Assembly: GCF_002177115.1 (NCBI RefSeq)
Contig: NZ_MVAG01000103.1
Location: 1-64,000 of the forward strand
Direction of reading: 5' to 3'
Origin: Chryseobacterium mucoviscidosis
GTDB lineage: Bacteria; Bacteroidota; Bacteroidia; Flavobacteriales; Weeksellaceae
Length of the DNA: 64,000 nt
Shown: piece by piece, positions 16,501 through 26,600 of the stretch
Numbering within the stretch: the stretch's first letter is position 1
Layout of the letters: each line of letters starts with the position of its first letter
Made by a program: the position numbers and the translations under genes
The notes under the pieces: model-generated
Seen by the model: the letters and a program-made list of their open reading frames with translations, nothing else
Told to the model about the DNA's origin: nothing
Databases searched by the model: none

Positions 16501-18246
16501 ATTACCGTATACCAGGAACAGGTAATGCTTTTATCCCAGAAACTGGCAAATTTCACGAAAGGGGAAGCAGATACGCTGAGAAAAGCTATGGGTAAAAAGC
16601 AGATCGACGTTCTTAATAAAATGTACCCGAAATTCATCGAAGGCGGAAGAAAAAATAACCTCAACGAAGAACGTTTAGAGAAAATCTGGAACGACTGGAA
16701 AGCCTTTGCAGAATATGCCTTCAACAAGTCTCACTCTACGTGTTATGCATTTATTGCGTATCAGACTGCTTATTTAAAAGCCAATTATCCGGCAGAATAT
16801 ATGGCGAGTGTGATGAGTAACAACATTAACAACACCGATTCCATCACCATGTTCATGGAAGACTGTAAAAGTATGGGTGTTGATGTTTTGGGACCGGATG
16901 TGAACGAATCTCAGTATAAATTCTCGGTAAACGAAAAAGGACAGATCCGTTTTGGTCTGGGAGCCATTAAAGGAATTGGTGAAGGTCCGAGTGAAGCCAT
17001 TACAAGAGAAAGACAGAACGGAAGATTTAAAAATATTTATGATTTCTTCGAAAGAATTCTGCCTTCACAAATGAACAAAAGAGTGGCGGAAAGTTTGGTT
17101 TTGGCAGGAGCTTTTGATGAACTCGACAATTTCCACAGAGGTCAGTATTTTGATATTGATATGGCGGGAAGAACCAATCTGGAAAGACTGATCCGTTACG
17201 GACAAAGCTTTCAGGAAAGTAAAAATGAAATGGAACATTCTCTTTTTGCAGATTTTGCAGAGGAAGTTCAGATCGAGCAGCCCAAGCTGCCTCCGTGTCC
17301 CGAATGGCCGAATATGCATAAGCTGAATAAAGAAAAAGAAACCATCGGATTCTATCTTTCTGCGCATCCTTTAGATGAATTTAAATACCAGTTCCAGTTT
17401 ATACAGGGAAGCCTTTCCAAAAAATCTGTTCTGGAAAAAGAAGATGAATCGAAAATTGTAATTGATGAGGTTCCGATTTTAGAGCAGGACGTTCCGGAAG
17501 ATGTATCTGAACTTGCGGAAATTGTTTCCGATGATGTGATTGAGGGTGAAGAAGAGGAACTTATTGAAGAAGTTACTAAAAAAGCAGAACCAAAAGGTGT
17601 TTTCCATTTCCTGAATCTGGATGAGGTAGATGCTTATAAAGAACAGGCTTTTGCCAATAAGCAAGAAGAATTATTCGAAGAGAAGAAAAAAGACTGGAAA
17701 ACCTTACAGAAGGAAAGAGAAAACGGCGGTGGCGGAAAAGAATATACTGTTGCCGGTCTGATTACCGAATATGTGGTAAAAGATGGCTTCAGAAGCGGAG
17801 AAAAAGTGGCTTTTGTAACGCTGGAAGACTATTCCGGTTCTTATTCTTTCCGACTGGGAGATCGTGATTATATGAAACTGAAAGAAAAACTGGAAGTTCA
17901 GCGGTTTGTAATTTTTAAGATTAAATTTGCTCAGGTAAAAGACGGAAGGGTTTTTGTGAATGTTACGGATGTTATTGAGCTTCAGGAAGCTTTTGAAAGA
18001 TTTGCAAAAAGTATTTCTTTGGTGATGGATGTGATGGATTTCCGACCGGAAGATCTGAATTTTTTCAGAAAAGTTTTAGAAAGAAATCAGGGAAATCAGA
18101 AGCTGAAATTTTATCTCAAAAATGTGGAAGAAGATTCGAAGGTAGAACATCTCGAAGTACAGTCTATGAAGCATTCTGTAAATCTCAGCGGTGAACTGAT
18201 TAAAGAAATTCAGCTTTTAAATAAATATGAATTTTATCTGAATTAA
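13567..18246 (+). CDS. dnaE: DNA polymerase III alpha subunit with fused N-terminal DnaQ-like exonuclease
   Basis: A 1559-residue replicative polymerase. Residues 1-190 are a DEDDh exonuclease with D6/E8 (DTETTG), D105 (HNVEFD) and H169/D174 (HNAAAD), so proofreading should be on the same chain. The PHP domain starts near residue 248, but its metal motif is altered: FNFDNHS at 249-255 has Asn and Asp where two His are expected, and DLGNMMG at 285-291 has Leu for the usual His. The polymerase palm carries P694-D-I-D-I-D-F700 with its catalytic Asp residues. The C-terminus has an acidic linker (about 1300-1350) and an OB fold (about 1400-1470). Exonuclease fusions are known in Bacteroidota; single gene, own terminator. 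Confidence 0.95.
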   Translation: MYLVFDTETTGLPKNFNAPLSDSDNWPRMVQIAWQLHEDDGTLIENQDYIIKPEGYDIPFNAARIHGITTKIANDEGRDLEEILNEFSKVLEKVRVVSGHNVEFDYNIVGAEFYRKNIKDNLQEKPKADTMILGTDFCQLGGGKGGRYKAPKLEELYEKLYGHKFDEAHNAAADVNATAQVFFEMMRIGVIPAEVLKVSEDQLAYFKTLYPDPIKPFNIVIRRQVADFHNKKKQQDIGSIEEIDLGKYFNFDNHSVFSTLTATTSINDLIKKATDDNFPAVGMVDLGNMMGAFKFVSAVEGANGDRAKKHKEYLAKKQEAEEKGEEFNEPEPVSEPLIPVVGCEFYISDRYEQKQFTKDDPDRRTQVVLLAKDFNGYKNLAKLSSIGFLKGFYFGVPRISRELIAEYKEGVIALTSGIHGDIPDAILNTGEQKGEELFRWWKDTFGDDFYVQIQNHKLPEEEHLNDVLLHFADKYNVKILAQNETFYTNKDDSNIQDIVSCIKDGEKLSTPVGKGFGKRRGLATGEYYMKTADEIKEAFLTYPDAFEAYEEFFAKFKPYTLKRDVLLPKFDIPEEFIHPEDDVDGGKRGEMAYLTYLTYEGAKRRYVETGITDEIKERLDFELEVIANTGYPGYFLIVQDFCNEARKMGVWVGPGRGSAAGSAVAYCIGITNVDPIKYDLLFERFLNPERVSMPDIDIDFDDEGRDKIIKWVVDKYGKTQVAQIITYSVLGGKSAIKDAGRVLDVPIPDTNNIAKLIPSTPGMNIAKALAKYDKLKPEEQQLVDEMRYVLDSPNDARHGVLASAKKMEGCIRNTGIHACGVIITPEDVSNLVPVTIAAKDADILVSQFDNSVAESAGLLKMDFLGLRTLTIIKDALKLVKARHGVDIDPDLIPLDDAKTYQLFKEGRTVGIFQYESPGMQKYMRELKPTVFADLIAMNALYRPGPIKYIPNFINRKHGIEEIVYDLPETEEYLKETYGITVYQEQVMLLSQKLANFTKGEADTLRKAMGKKQIDVLNKMYPKFIEGGRKNNLNEERLEKIWNDWKAFAEYAFNKSHSTCYAFIAYQTAYLKANYPAEYMASVMSNNINNTDSITMFMEDCKSMGVDVLGPDVNESQYKFSVNEKGQIRFGLGAIKGIGEGPSEAITRERQNGRFKNIYDFFERILPSQMNKRVAESLVLAGAFDELDNFHRGQYFDIDMAGRTNLERLIRYGQSFQESKNEMEHSLFADFAEEVQIEQPKLPPCPEWPNMHKLNKEKETIGFYLSAHPLDEFKYQFQFIQGSLSKKSVLEKEDESKIVIDEVPILEQDVPEDVSELAEIVSDDVIEGEEEELIEEVTKKAEPKGVFHFLNLDEVDAYKEQAFANKQEELFEEKKKDWKTLQKERENGGGGKEYTVAGLITEYVVKDGFRSGEKVAFVTLEDYSGSYSFRLGDRDYMKLKEKLEVQRFVIFKIKFAQVKDGRVFVNVTDVIELQEAFERFAKSISLVMDVMDFRPEDLNFFRKVLERNQGNQKLKFYLKNVEEDSKVEHLEVQSMKHSVNLSGELIKEIQLLNKYEFYLN

Positions 18247-18275
18247 GTTTAAAACTCCGTGATATAAATTTAAAG

Positions 18276-18316
18276 TGGCTAAGAATCTATTGATCAGATT
18301 TTTAGCCATTTTTATT
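18276..18316 (+). terminator. Intrinsic terminator after dnaE
   Basis: TGGCTAA pairs with TTAGCCA, extended by GAATC/GATTT, and is followed by TTTTTATTTT. Confidence 0.75.
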
Positions 18317-18510
18317 TTGGTGATCTTTTAAATTCATAACATAAATCCACTTTAAAATCCCACTTTTTATTTCTCTGTTAAAATCAAATGAATGTTTAAT
18401 TTTTATTAAAATATTTTAGCTTTTTAACATTAAATAATGATGAATTTCTGAATTTTAATAGGTTTAATGAATAATTTTTATATTTTTACCGCCCTTAATT
18501 TTATTGATAT

Positions 18511-21500
18511 ATGAAAAAAATTCTACTCACGTGTCTTCTTGCCTTGGGATCGGCAACGTTTGCACAGGTGGGACCGCCTCAGGCAACCAATCCGAATACC
18601 AATAACGGCTACGGATTTACGCAGACTACAGGAACCTACACACCGCTTTCTGCCTCCAGAACAGTTTGGCAGTCGGGAGCCACCTTAGGAACGGATGCTG
18701 TTTCTGCAGCAATTAGTTTACCGTCAGCTTTTAAATTCAATGGTAAATCTTATAATGCTGTTTACCTTAGCAATAATGGTTTTGTAACCCTTGGAACACC
18801 AGCTTTGGCGGCCACTTACACAGGGCTTTCTACAGATACCACGACTCCTTACGAAGGTGCATTTGCCGGTTTTGCAGTCAATCTTAAAAATGCCAATACT
18901 ACAACTTCTGAAATTTCCTACGAAACAGTTGGTTCTAAATTTATAGTCCAGTTTAAAGATCTTCAGGGAAGTACAGCATCTGCTGCGCAGCTTCTTAATT
19001 TTCAGATTCAGTTTGATTTAACTTCTAATAACGTAAGCATTGTCTACGGAAATTGTGTTTCCGGTACTGCAGTATTAACGGGACAGGTCGGAATAAGAGG
19101 ATCGGAAGCTTCCGATACCAACAACAGAGTAGGAACAGACTGGACGGCAACTTCCATAGGAACCGGCAGTACAGATTCGGTTACTTTAGGAACTACCAAT
19201 TCTACAACTGTACCTGCTTCCGGTCTTACATTTACTTATTCTCCGGGAACATGGATTGCAGCTCCTGTAAATTATGCTTCTATTCCTTTTACCGAAAGTT
19301 TCAGTACGTGGGAAAACGGAAATTCAATTGGAGATCTTCCTAATGCCGGTTATTGGAGAACCTGGCCTTCAAGAGGAGATAATTCATGGAGAGCAAGTGA
19401 CATTACAGTAAGTGGTTACGCAAGTACAACAGGATGGACAAGTTTAGGCGGAAACGTTGCTGTTGCAGCACCGGGTGTAGCTCCGGCAGCAAGATTCCAT
19501 TCGTACAATACGATCAATGCTTCAGGATACATGGATTTGTATATTAATTTATCCTCAGGAACAGGATCGAGGCTTTTGTCTTACGATTATCAGAATACTT
19601 CAGGAACTGATGTTTTAAAAGTTTTGGTTTCTACGGATGGCGGAAACACTTTCAATCAGGTGGGTTCTACTCAGGGGATTTCTGCTTCATGGGCTACCAA
19701 ATATGCAGATTTGGGAACGAGCAGTCCGACCGCGATTGTAAGATTTATGGCTACAGGAGACAATGGAAGCAACGATATTTATATTGATAATGTAAATATT
19801 TCTGTCATTCCTTGTATGTTCCCGGATTCTGTAACTCCCGGAACAACTACGTCTACAACAGCTCCGGTAAACTGGGCGATGGCAAATCCTGCACCTGCAT
19901 TTGATATTTATTACAGTACGACCAATACAGCACCTACTGCTGCAACAACGCCCAATGTTGTGGGAGCAACAGGTTTAACGTATACAATAACCAATTTAAC
20001 GCCGAGTACAACTTATTATGTTTGGGTAAGATCTCGTTGTTCTGCTTCAGAGCAGAGTTCTTGGGTTTCAGGATCTTCTTTTACGACGAAAACCTTCTGT
20101 CCTACAGTTTCTGCGCCTTCTTCGGCGGCAACAGGAGTTTCCGTAACGCCTGCATTTACATGGACGGCAAATCCGGAAGCTACAGGATACAGATTATCTG
20201 TGGGAACAACTTCAGGAGGAACAGATGTTTTAAATAATTTGAATGTTGGAAATGTATCGACATATACTTTACCGACAGAATTAACTTATAACACAAAGTA
20301 TTATTATACGGTTAATGCCTATAATGCTACGATTTCATCAACAGGATGTTCGGAAAGAACATTTACTACACTTTCTATCTGTCCTGCACAGTCTGCGCCT
20401 GCAGCATCTGCTATTAATGTTCCGCTTACGCCTACCTTTACATGGACGGCTTCTTCCTCGTCTGCAGTTACAGGCTACAAGCTGAGAATAGGAACAACGC
20501 CGGGCGGAAATGATGTGCTTAATAATTTTGATGTAGGAAATGTAACTACATACACATTGCCAACTTCTCTCAATTACAGTACGGTATATTATTGGTCTGT
20601 AGGAGCATATACGGCAACTCAAAGCTCTTTAAACTGTACAGAGAGAAGCTTTACAACTGTTTGCCCGGCTGTAACCTCTCTTCCTGTGTCTGAAAATTTC
20701 GATACTACAGCTACGGGAAGCAGCAGCAATACAAATGCGCCTACCTGCTGGAGATATTTAGAACCGTCGTCTTGGGCGGGATATGGCTATGTAAATACAT
20801 CGTATAATTCTTCTGCTCCAAATGGCTACTATTTATATAATGATACAGCTACTACAGCAGGAGGAATGTTGGTTTCACCACAAATTACACCCCTTTCAAA
20901 CGGAGCAAACAGGGTTCGTTTCATGGCTGCGGGAGGATCTTCAGGCTACACGCTTCAGGTGGGAACGTTAAGCAATCCTGCTGATGCTTCTACTTTTACA
21001 CAGATCAGTGCGGTTACTTTAACATCAACTATGGCTCAGTATACGGTAAATATTCCGGCGGGAACAGATCAGTATCTTGCGTTTAGACACGGTGTAGGAG
21101 GAACTTACAGAGGTATCGGAATTGATGATATTAATATTCAGCCTATTCCAAGCTGCGATAATCCGACATTAATTACCGTAGCATCCACTTCAGCTAACGG
21201 AGCTGCGATTAGCTGGACGGCACCTTCTTCTACGGTTGGAGTAGGGTATGATGTCTATTACAGCACCACCAATACAGCACCGACAGCAACAACTGTTTTA
21301 AATGCTTCAAATTCTGTAAGTACAAGTGGAACGGGTACAACTGCTAACCTGACGGGATTAACCAGTGATACATTCTACTATGTTTGGGCAAGAGCTAAAT
21401 GCAGCGCAACAGACAACAGTGCGTGGGAAGGCGGAACAAGATTCTATACAAGTAATTACTGTACTCCGGTAACTTCCAATCAGAATTCATGGATCAGCTC

Positions 21501-22167
21501 ATTTACATCCACTACTGCCAATACCAATATGGCGTACAGTTCTGCAACGGCAAACAGTGCAGCAACTTTTGGATATAAAAATCTGATGAGCTCAAATAAT
21601 ATTTCCATTACAAAATCTGCGTCTAATACGGTTATTCCTATTTCTATAACTGCGGGAGGTCCTACGGTTGGGGTTGCTGTATGGGTAGATTTAAATCAGA
21701 ATAATGTTTTTGATGCTTCCGAAAAACTGTTTGCAACAACAAATTATACTACAACCACAAGCGGTGCAACACTTACCATCCCTGCAAATACATCTGTAGG
21801 AACTTACAGAATGAGGGTTTTGATCAATTACAACAACAGTGCACCAACGGATCCTTGTTTAGGTTTCTCAAGGGGAGAAATTATTGATTATTCATTCATT
21901 GTAACCGCTCCGCTTGCCACAAACGAATTATCCGGTACGAAGGACGAAATTAAAGTATATCCGAATCCTTTTACGGATATTTTGAATGTATCTGATATTT
22001 CTGATGTGAAAGCCGTTTATGTGACGGATATTGCAGGAAGGTTAATTAAAACCATTGCTAATCCTGAATCATCGGTTAATCTAAATGAATTAAAGCAGGG
22101 AATGTATTTAATTACTTTAGATATGAAGGATGGATCTAAAAAGACTTTCAAAGCAATTAAAAAGTAA
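18511..22167 (+). CDS. Large secreted multidomain surface protein, T9SS type A
   Basis: A 1218-residue protein with a signal peptide (1-18, ending TFAQ) and a C-terminal T9SS type A sorting domain (about 1150-1218, starting IKVYPNPF). Between them are an N-terminal beta domain (about 20-250), a choice-of-anchor J-like domain (about 255-435), fibronectin type III modules with the recurring YYSTTNTAPTA phrase (about 440-720), a second anchor J-like domain (about 725-890), another FN3 module and a GEVED-like domain (about 1010-1140; VAVWVDLNQNNVFD). No catalytic site is visible, so an adhesin or matrix role is inferred. It is the first of four type A proteins on this strand and shares its tail with the next three. 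Confidence 0.85.
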   Translation: MKKILLTCLLALGSATFAQVGPPQATNPNTNNGYGFTQTTGTYTPLSASRTVWQSGATLGTDAVSAAISLPSAFKFNGKSYNAVYLSNNGFVTLGTPALAATYTGLSTDTTTPYEGAFAGFAVNLKNANTTTSEISYETVGSKFIVQFKDLQGSTASAAQLLNFQIQFDLTSNNVSIVYGNCVSGTAVLTGQVGIRGSEASDTNNRVGTDWTATSIGTGSTDSVTLGTTNSTTVPASGLTFTYSPGTWIAAPVNYASIPFTESFSTWENGNSIGDLPNAGYWRTWPSRGDNSWRASDITVSGYASTTGWTSLGGNVAVAAPGVAPAARFHSYNTINASGYMDLYINLSSGTGSRLLSYDYQNTSGTDVLKVLVSTDGGNTFNQVGSTQGISASWATKYADLGTSSPTAIVRFMATGDNGSNDIYIDNVNISVIPCMFPDSVTPGTTTSTTAPVNWAMANPAPAFDIYYSTTNTAPTAATTPNVVGATGLTYTITNLTPSTTYYVWVRSRCSASEQSSWVSGSSFTTKTFCPTVSAPSSAATGVSVTPAFTWTANPEATGYRLSVGTTSGGTDVLNNLNVGNVSTYTLPTELTYNTKYYYTVNAYNATISSTGCSERTFTTLSICPAQSAPAASAINVPLTPTFTWTASSSSAVTGYKLRIGTTPGGNDVLNNFDVGNVTTYTLPTSLNYSTVYYWSVGAYTATQSSLNCTERSFTTVCPAVTSLPVSENFDTTATGSSSNTNAPTCWRYLEPSSWAGYGYVNTSYNSSAPNGYYLYNDTATTAGGMLVSPQITPLSNGANRVRFMAAGGSSGYTLQVGTLSNPADASTFTQISAVTLTSTMAQYTVNIPAGTDQYLAFRHGVGGTYRGIGIDDINIQPIPSCDNPTLITVASTSANGAAISWTAPSSTVGVGYDVYYSTTNTAPTATTVLNASNSVSTSGTGTTANLTGLTSDTFYYVWARAKCSATDNSAWEGGTRFYTSNYCTPVTSNQNSWISSFTSTTANTNMAYSSATANSAATFGYKNLMSSNNISITKSASNTVIPISITAGGPTVGVAVWVDLNQNNVFDASEKLFATTNYTTTTSGATLTIPANTSVGTYRMRVLINYNNSAPTDPCLGFSRGEIIDYSFIVTAPLATNELSGTKDEIKVYPNPFTDILNVSDISDVKAVYVTDIAGRLIKTIANPESSVNLNELKQGMYLITLDMKDGSKKTFKAIKK

Positions 22168-22198
22168 ATTTTATTAACCATACTCAAAGCATGAATTA

Positions 22199-22232
22199 TA
22201 GAGGCTGTCCCAATGGATAGCCTCTGTTTTTT
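22199..22232 (+). terminator. Intrinsic terminator after the first type A protein
   Basis: AGAGGCTGTCC pairs with GGATAGCCTCT (one G-U wobble) over a CAAT loop, followed by GTTTTTT. Confidence 0.8.
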
Positions 22233-22384
22233 GATAAATGTTTCATGAAAATTCTCTACTATGAAAACCTTATCGCAGCTCAAATTTTGAAGTTGCCTAA
22301 AATTTTTTTCGTAAAATATACCTGAACAGAAAAACGCTTTCAATTTTTTTATAAATTAGCCCTTTAAAATTTTAAAATAACACA

Positions 22385-23134
22385 ATGATTACAACCGCCA
22401 ATCTGGAAAAATACCGTAACGGAGATTTTCTGCAATTCGTGAACAATGTACTGGAACTTTTGCCTCAAACTACTGCCGACCAATTAAATATTGGCAGCCA
22501 AAGAACAATTTTGCAAACAGCGGCACAAAGTTTTAATAATGCTTATCTGCCTTATACGGGAAGCGATATTACACCGGAAATTCAGGCTTTGGATGCGCAG
22601 AGAGACAACGCTGTTATCGGGATCAAGATGATTTTGGAAGCATGGCAGTACCATTTCGATCCGGAGACCAAGAACAATGCCTTTGCACTTTTAGATATCC
22701 TTAACCGTTTTGGGGATCGTATCTATAAGCTTCGGTATCAGTTGGAAACTGCCACTATTAACAGCATCGTGGCAGAATGGGAAGAAAAGCACAGCGATAA
22801 AATCTCCCAGCTTCAACTTGCTGACTGGGTAAACGAGCTGAAAACTTCTAACCAGAATTTTAACAACAAGTATATTGCCCGTACCGTACAGCTTTCGGAA
22901 GTAGAAACAGGTGTATTAGCTACTGCCAGAACAGCATCTACGGAAGCTTACCGAACGCTGAAACAGCATATAGAAGCTCACGCCCTGCTTACCCCGAATG
23001 CAGAATACGATCAGTTAATGGCAAAGCTCAGCAGTCTGGTAAACCAATATAATCTTGCCGTTACCAAATACAGCAGTACGGAAGAAAGCGGGGGAGAAGA
23101 TCAGAAACCTGAATCTCCGGAAACGCCTTCCTAG
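22385..23134 (+). CDS. DUF6261-like protein
   Basis: A 249-residue soluble, helix-rich protein with no signal peptide. It resembles the DUF6261 family of Bacteroidota, of unknown function (N-terminal ANLEKYRNGDFLQFVNNVLEL, then long amphipathic helices). The C-terminus is a short Glu/Ser/Pro-rich tail (about residues 230-249). It has its own terminator upstream (22199-22232). The first downstream terminator is at 23408-23444, so its mRNA should include the 41-bp tandem array at 23129-23333 in its 3' region. It sits between T9SS surface-protein genes but shows no secretion signal. Family assignment is from recall; the role is unknown. Confidence 0.65.
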   Translation: MITTANLEKYRNGDFLQFVNNVLELLPQTTADQLNIGSQRTILQTAAQSFNNAYLPYTGSDITPEIQALDAQRDNAVIGIKMILEAWQYHFDPETKNNAFALLDILNRFGDRIYKLRYQLETATINSIVAEWEEKHSDKISQLQLADWVNELKTSNQNFNNKYIARTVQLSEVETGVLATARTASTEAYRTLKQHIEAHALLTPNAEYDQLMAKLSSLVNQYNLAVTKYSSTEESGGEDQKPESPETPS

Positions 23135-23333
23135 AGCCACCGCCGAAGGGAGGGAGGTGTCGGGAACAGCCGAAACCGTCCCGCCTAAGGGAGCAGACTT
23201 TCGGAACCCGCCGGATGTATTCCGCCAAAAGGAAAACGCCTTCGGGGAGTTCCGAAATCGTTTCGCCCAAAGGAATGTGTTTTCGGGAGCATCCGAAGAT
23301 AAAATGCCTGAGGGAATGTATTGCGGTAAAAAT
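23129..23333 (+). repeat. Tandem array of five 41-bp units in the 3' region of the DUF6261-like gene
   Basis: Units start at 23129, 23170, 23211, 23252 and 23293 and align without gaps. Conserved columns read roughly CCGAAA, then CGCC.AA.GGA, then TTTCGGGA. In units 2 to 4 the opening CCGAAA-type sextet can pair with the closing TTTCGG-type sextet, forming one hairpin per unit. The period is not a multiple of three, so it is not a protein repeat. It is clearly richer in GC than its surroundings. The first unit overlaps the last six bases of the CDS. Confidence 0.75.
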
Positions 23334-23407
23334 GATGAGGGAAAATCAAGATGTACAATTGTGCGACTTAATTCTATTTATATAAATAACGCTAATGTAT
23401 ACTATTT

Positions 23408-23444
23408 ATATAGACTGTCTCAAAGGGGCAGTCTATATTTTTTT
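23408..23444 (+). terminator. Intrinsic terminator downstream of the 41-bp array
   Basis: ATATAGACTG pairs with CAGTCTATAT across an 11-base loop and is followed by TTTTTT. It marks the likely 3' end of the transcript carrying the DUF6261-like gene and the array. Confidence 0.85.
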
Positions 23445-23461
23445 ATGTTAAGTTTTATATT

Positions 23462-23681
23462 ATTGTAAATCAATTATTTGGGAGTAATTTTTAACTGTTT
23501 GATATACAGTTTCTTATGGGTTGTTATTTAATTATGATAAGTTTAATTATTCAAATGATTGTTTAATAATAATGTATTTTATTGGATGTTTTGTTGTCAA
23601 ATATTAATTATTTATAAAATTTTAGTTAATTTAAATTAATTTATTATAATTTTATATTTCCTAATTTTAATTTAACTATTT
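23462..23681 (+). promoter_or_regulatory. AT-rich leader shared with the gene at 29129
   Basis: The 220 bases before the ATG at 23682 align with the 220 bases before the ATG at 29129 (28909-29128), both starting TTGTAAATCAAT. Shared blocks in the same register include AATGATTGTTTAATA, AAATATTAATTATT and GTTAATT. It is probably a promoter plus leader copied together with the gene or under shared control. Confidence 0.6.
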
Positions 23682-26600
23682 ATGAACAAAACCTATCTTT
23701 GGCTTTTGTTGATCTGCAGTCCCGCAGCAATAAAAGCACAGACCACGTATTATTCGAAGGCTTCTGCAACGGATTTTACAAATGTGGCTTCATGGGGAAC
23801 CAATACTGACGGAACGGGAACGTCGCCCGGTTCCATTAGTAACGCAGATAATTTTGTAATACAAAATTCATCGGCAATGACGCTTCCCGGAAATGCATCT
23901 GTAAGGCAGCTTACCATAAACTCCGGAAGTTTAACAGTGGCTGCAAATACCCTTACAGTGAGTATTGCAAACGCAAATAATTCAAATCTTACCGTCAGTG
24001 GAGGAACCTTAACTGTTTCTGGTGGTAATGTGTTGATTAACGGCTATTTAAATTACACGTCTGGTAATTTTAATCAAAGTGGAGGTACAATAACCATTGA
24101 TCCTAATAATGCAGGAGCTACCGCTACAAGTACTACAAGTAGCCAATATACATTAAATATTACTTCTTCCAATGGAGTAAATTGGACAGGTGGTACTTTG
24201 GTTTTAGTAGACCCGCCTGCTTCAACCTCATCTTCGCATTACTCGATTTATTATAACACGTCTGTTTCTTCAGAGGTTTCTTTAAATCATACTTTAAAAT
24301 TTGGAGATGGCGTTTCAACAGATGCGGGAGGAAATGCAATAGGATTTTACGTATACAATTATGTAGGTGCCGGAAAACTAAATTTTGGCAATGTTGAAAT
24401 AAATAATCCTTCTGGTACAAACAGAATCGTAAAAGAATATTCATGGAGTAATGGTATAAAGGGGAACTTAACGATTACGGCCGGAGAATTAGACCAGAAT
24501 TCAATAGCGTTAACCGTTGGTGGTAACTTAGTTAATAATGGGATCCATACAGCAAGTTCCACATTGACATTTGCAATGCCTTCAGGGACATCAAGTGTTG
24601 CTAATACAGTTGCTCAAAACATATCAGGAACGGGTGTTTTTAGAAATTCAGCAACAACTTCTACAGCTAATTTTGCAAGTATAACTGTTAATAACTCAAG
24701 TGCAGGCGGTGTTACTTTTGCAAATGCCAATTCTTTATTAAGTGGCGCAAATACAGGTACTGTTTCAGGTACATTAACTTTTACAAATGGGGTGGTAAAT
24801 ACGGGTTCTAATACTTTTATATTAGGTGTAAGTGGTACAACTGTTGGTTCACTTTCGTATACTGCAGGAGGATTCAGTTCCGGTTCTACATTCAGCAGAT
24901 GGTATGGAACAGCAGGATCGGGAACTACTATAGCTGCATCTACAATTCCAACTTCAGGAGCAGGTACTTATCCTTTTGTAATGGGAAATCCTGTAACGGG
25001 ACTTTCGGTTGATCATTTTCACAGAGCAACCGCAGCTTTAACTACGGCAGGTCAAATGGCGGTTAAGTTTAATGGTGCTGCAGGTAACTCTGCAATAACT
25101 CCGTTAACCGAAGGTTCTTTAACATACGACAGACAAACGAATGCGAACTGGGTAGTAACCACTTCCGGAGGATACGCATCTTCTGCTACGCATACTATTG
25201 CGATTCAAGGCCAGGGAACATTTACGGCTACTACTCCAAATGTTACGATATTAAATAATGGAGCTTTGGCGGGCACAGCGCAGGCAGGTACAAATCAGCC
25301 TATGGGACAGAGAGCTGCGGTTCCGGCGGCAAACATAGCAGCAACATATACATTAGCTTCTGTTACATCTGAAGCACCTATAGAGTCAGCACAATCTGGT
25401 CCTTGGGAAAGTACAACTACTTGGGTAGGAGGTGTCGTACCTTCATGTAATAATGCAGCTATTCTTTCAGGACATACGGTAACGGTATCATCTGCTACAA
25501 CTGCAAATCCAAGTAACGTTATCATTAATCCAGGAGGAACATTAGGAGTAACGGGCGGTTCTATAACAGTAGGTTGTACTAATAAAAATAACTACATTAA
25601 CAACAATGGCACTTTATCGGTTTCCGGAGGAACATTAGCAGTAAATGGTAATATTAACAATGCTTCCGGTTCTACTTTTGCTCAAAGTGGAGGAAATATT
25701 AATGTAGATGGAAACGATGCAGGCGCCACAGCAACAAGTGTAGCTTCTGGTACTAATATAGTAAATATAGCTACCGGAAACGTTACGCTTACCGGTGGAA
25801 CGCTTACCGTAACAGATCCTCATGCGGCTAACAGTACTACTTCATACGCATTCTCTTATACGGGAGGAACCGCGATTGATAATACAGCGGGATGGACTCT
25901 GAAGTTTGGTGACGGATCTTCTGCTGACGCTGGAGGAACTGCTGCAACGGCTTCAACAGTTGGTGGATTTATCTGGAACAATGCAGGAAGTAAAATCTAT
26001 TTTGATAATGTAATAATAGACGGAGCTTCGGGTACAAACAGATATGTATCAAATTCCTCCACAATCGGTATTAATACATTAACCATTAATGCAAATGGGG
26101 AATTCAGAATACCAACTACGGGAGTAAGTATTGGCGGTAACTTTACCAATAATGGAACATTTACCCATACAGCTTCAACTTTAAGTTTCCAGAATTTTAA
26201 AAATAATGGAACCGTTTCAGCTTCTACAACGCCGCAGACCGTTTCAGGGACAGGTGTATTCAGAAATAATATTGTTACGGCAAGTTCTACAGCTAATTTT
26301 ACTTCTGTAACTATTAATAATAGTTCTTCAACAGGGGTTACTTTTGCCAATGCAAACTCTTTATTGAGTGGGGCAAATACAGGAACTGTTTCCGGTACGT
26401 TGACATTGACAACAGGTTTCGTGAATACCGGTGCCAATACTTTCGTTTTAGGAATCTCAGCTACATCTAACGGAACTTTATCTTATAGTGCAGGTGGATT
26501 CAGTACAGGAAGTACTTTTGCGAGATGGTGGCCTACTACAACAGGTGGAGCAACTATTACAGCGAGCACAACATCTTCAGCAACGACAACAGGTGTTTAT

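Noticed and set aside
23129..23333. CRISPR array
   Set aside because: Units abut without spacers, are only moderately similar to each other, and no cas genes are present.
23055..23468. 137-codon frame across the end of the DUF6261-like gene and the 41-bp array
   Set aside because: The 41-bp period changes frame in each unit, the frame overlaps a better-supported CDS, and it ends past the terminator hairpin. The open frame is explained by high GC and few stop codons.
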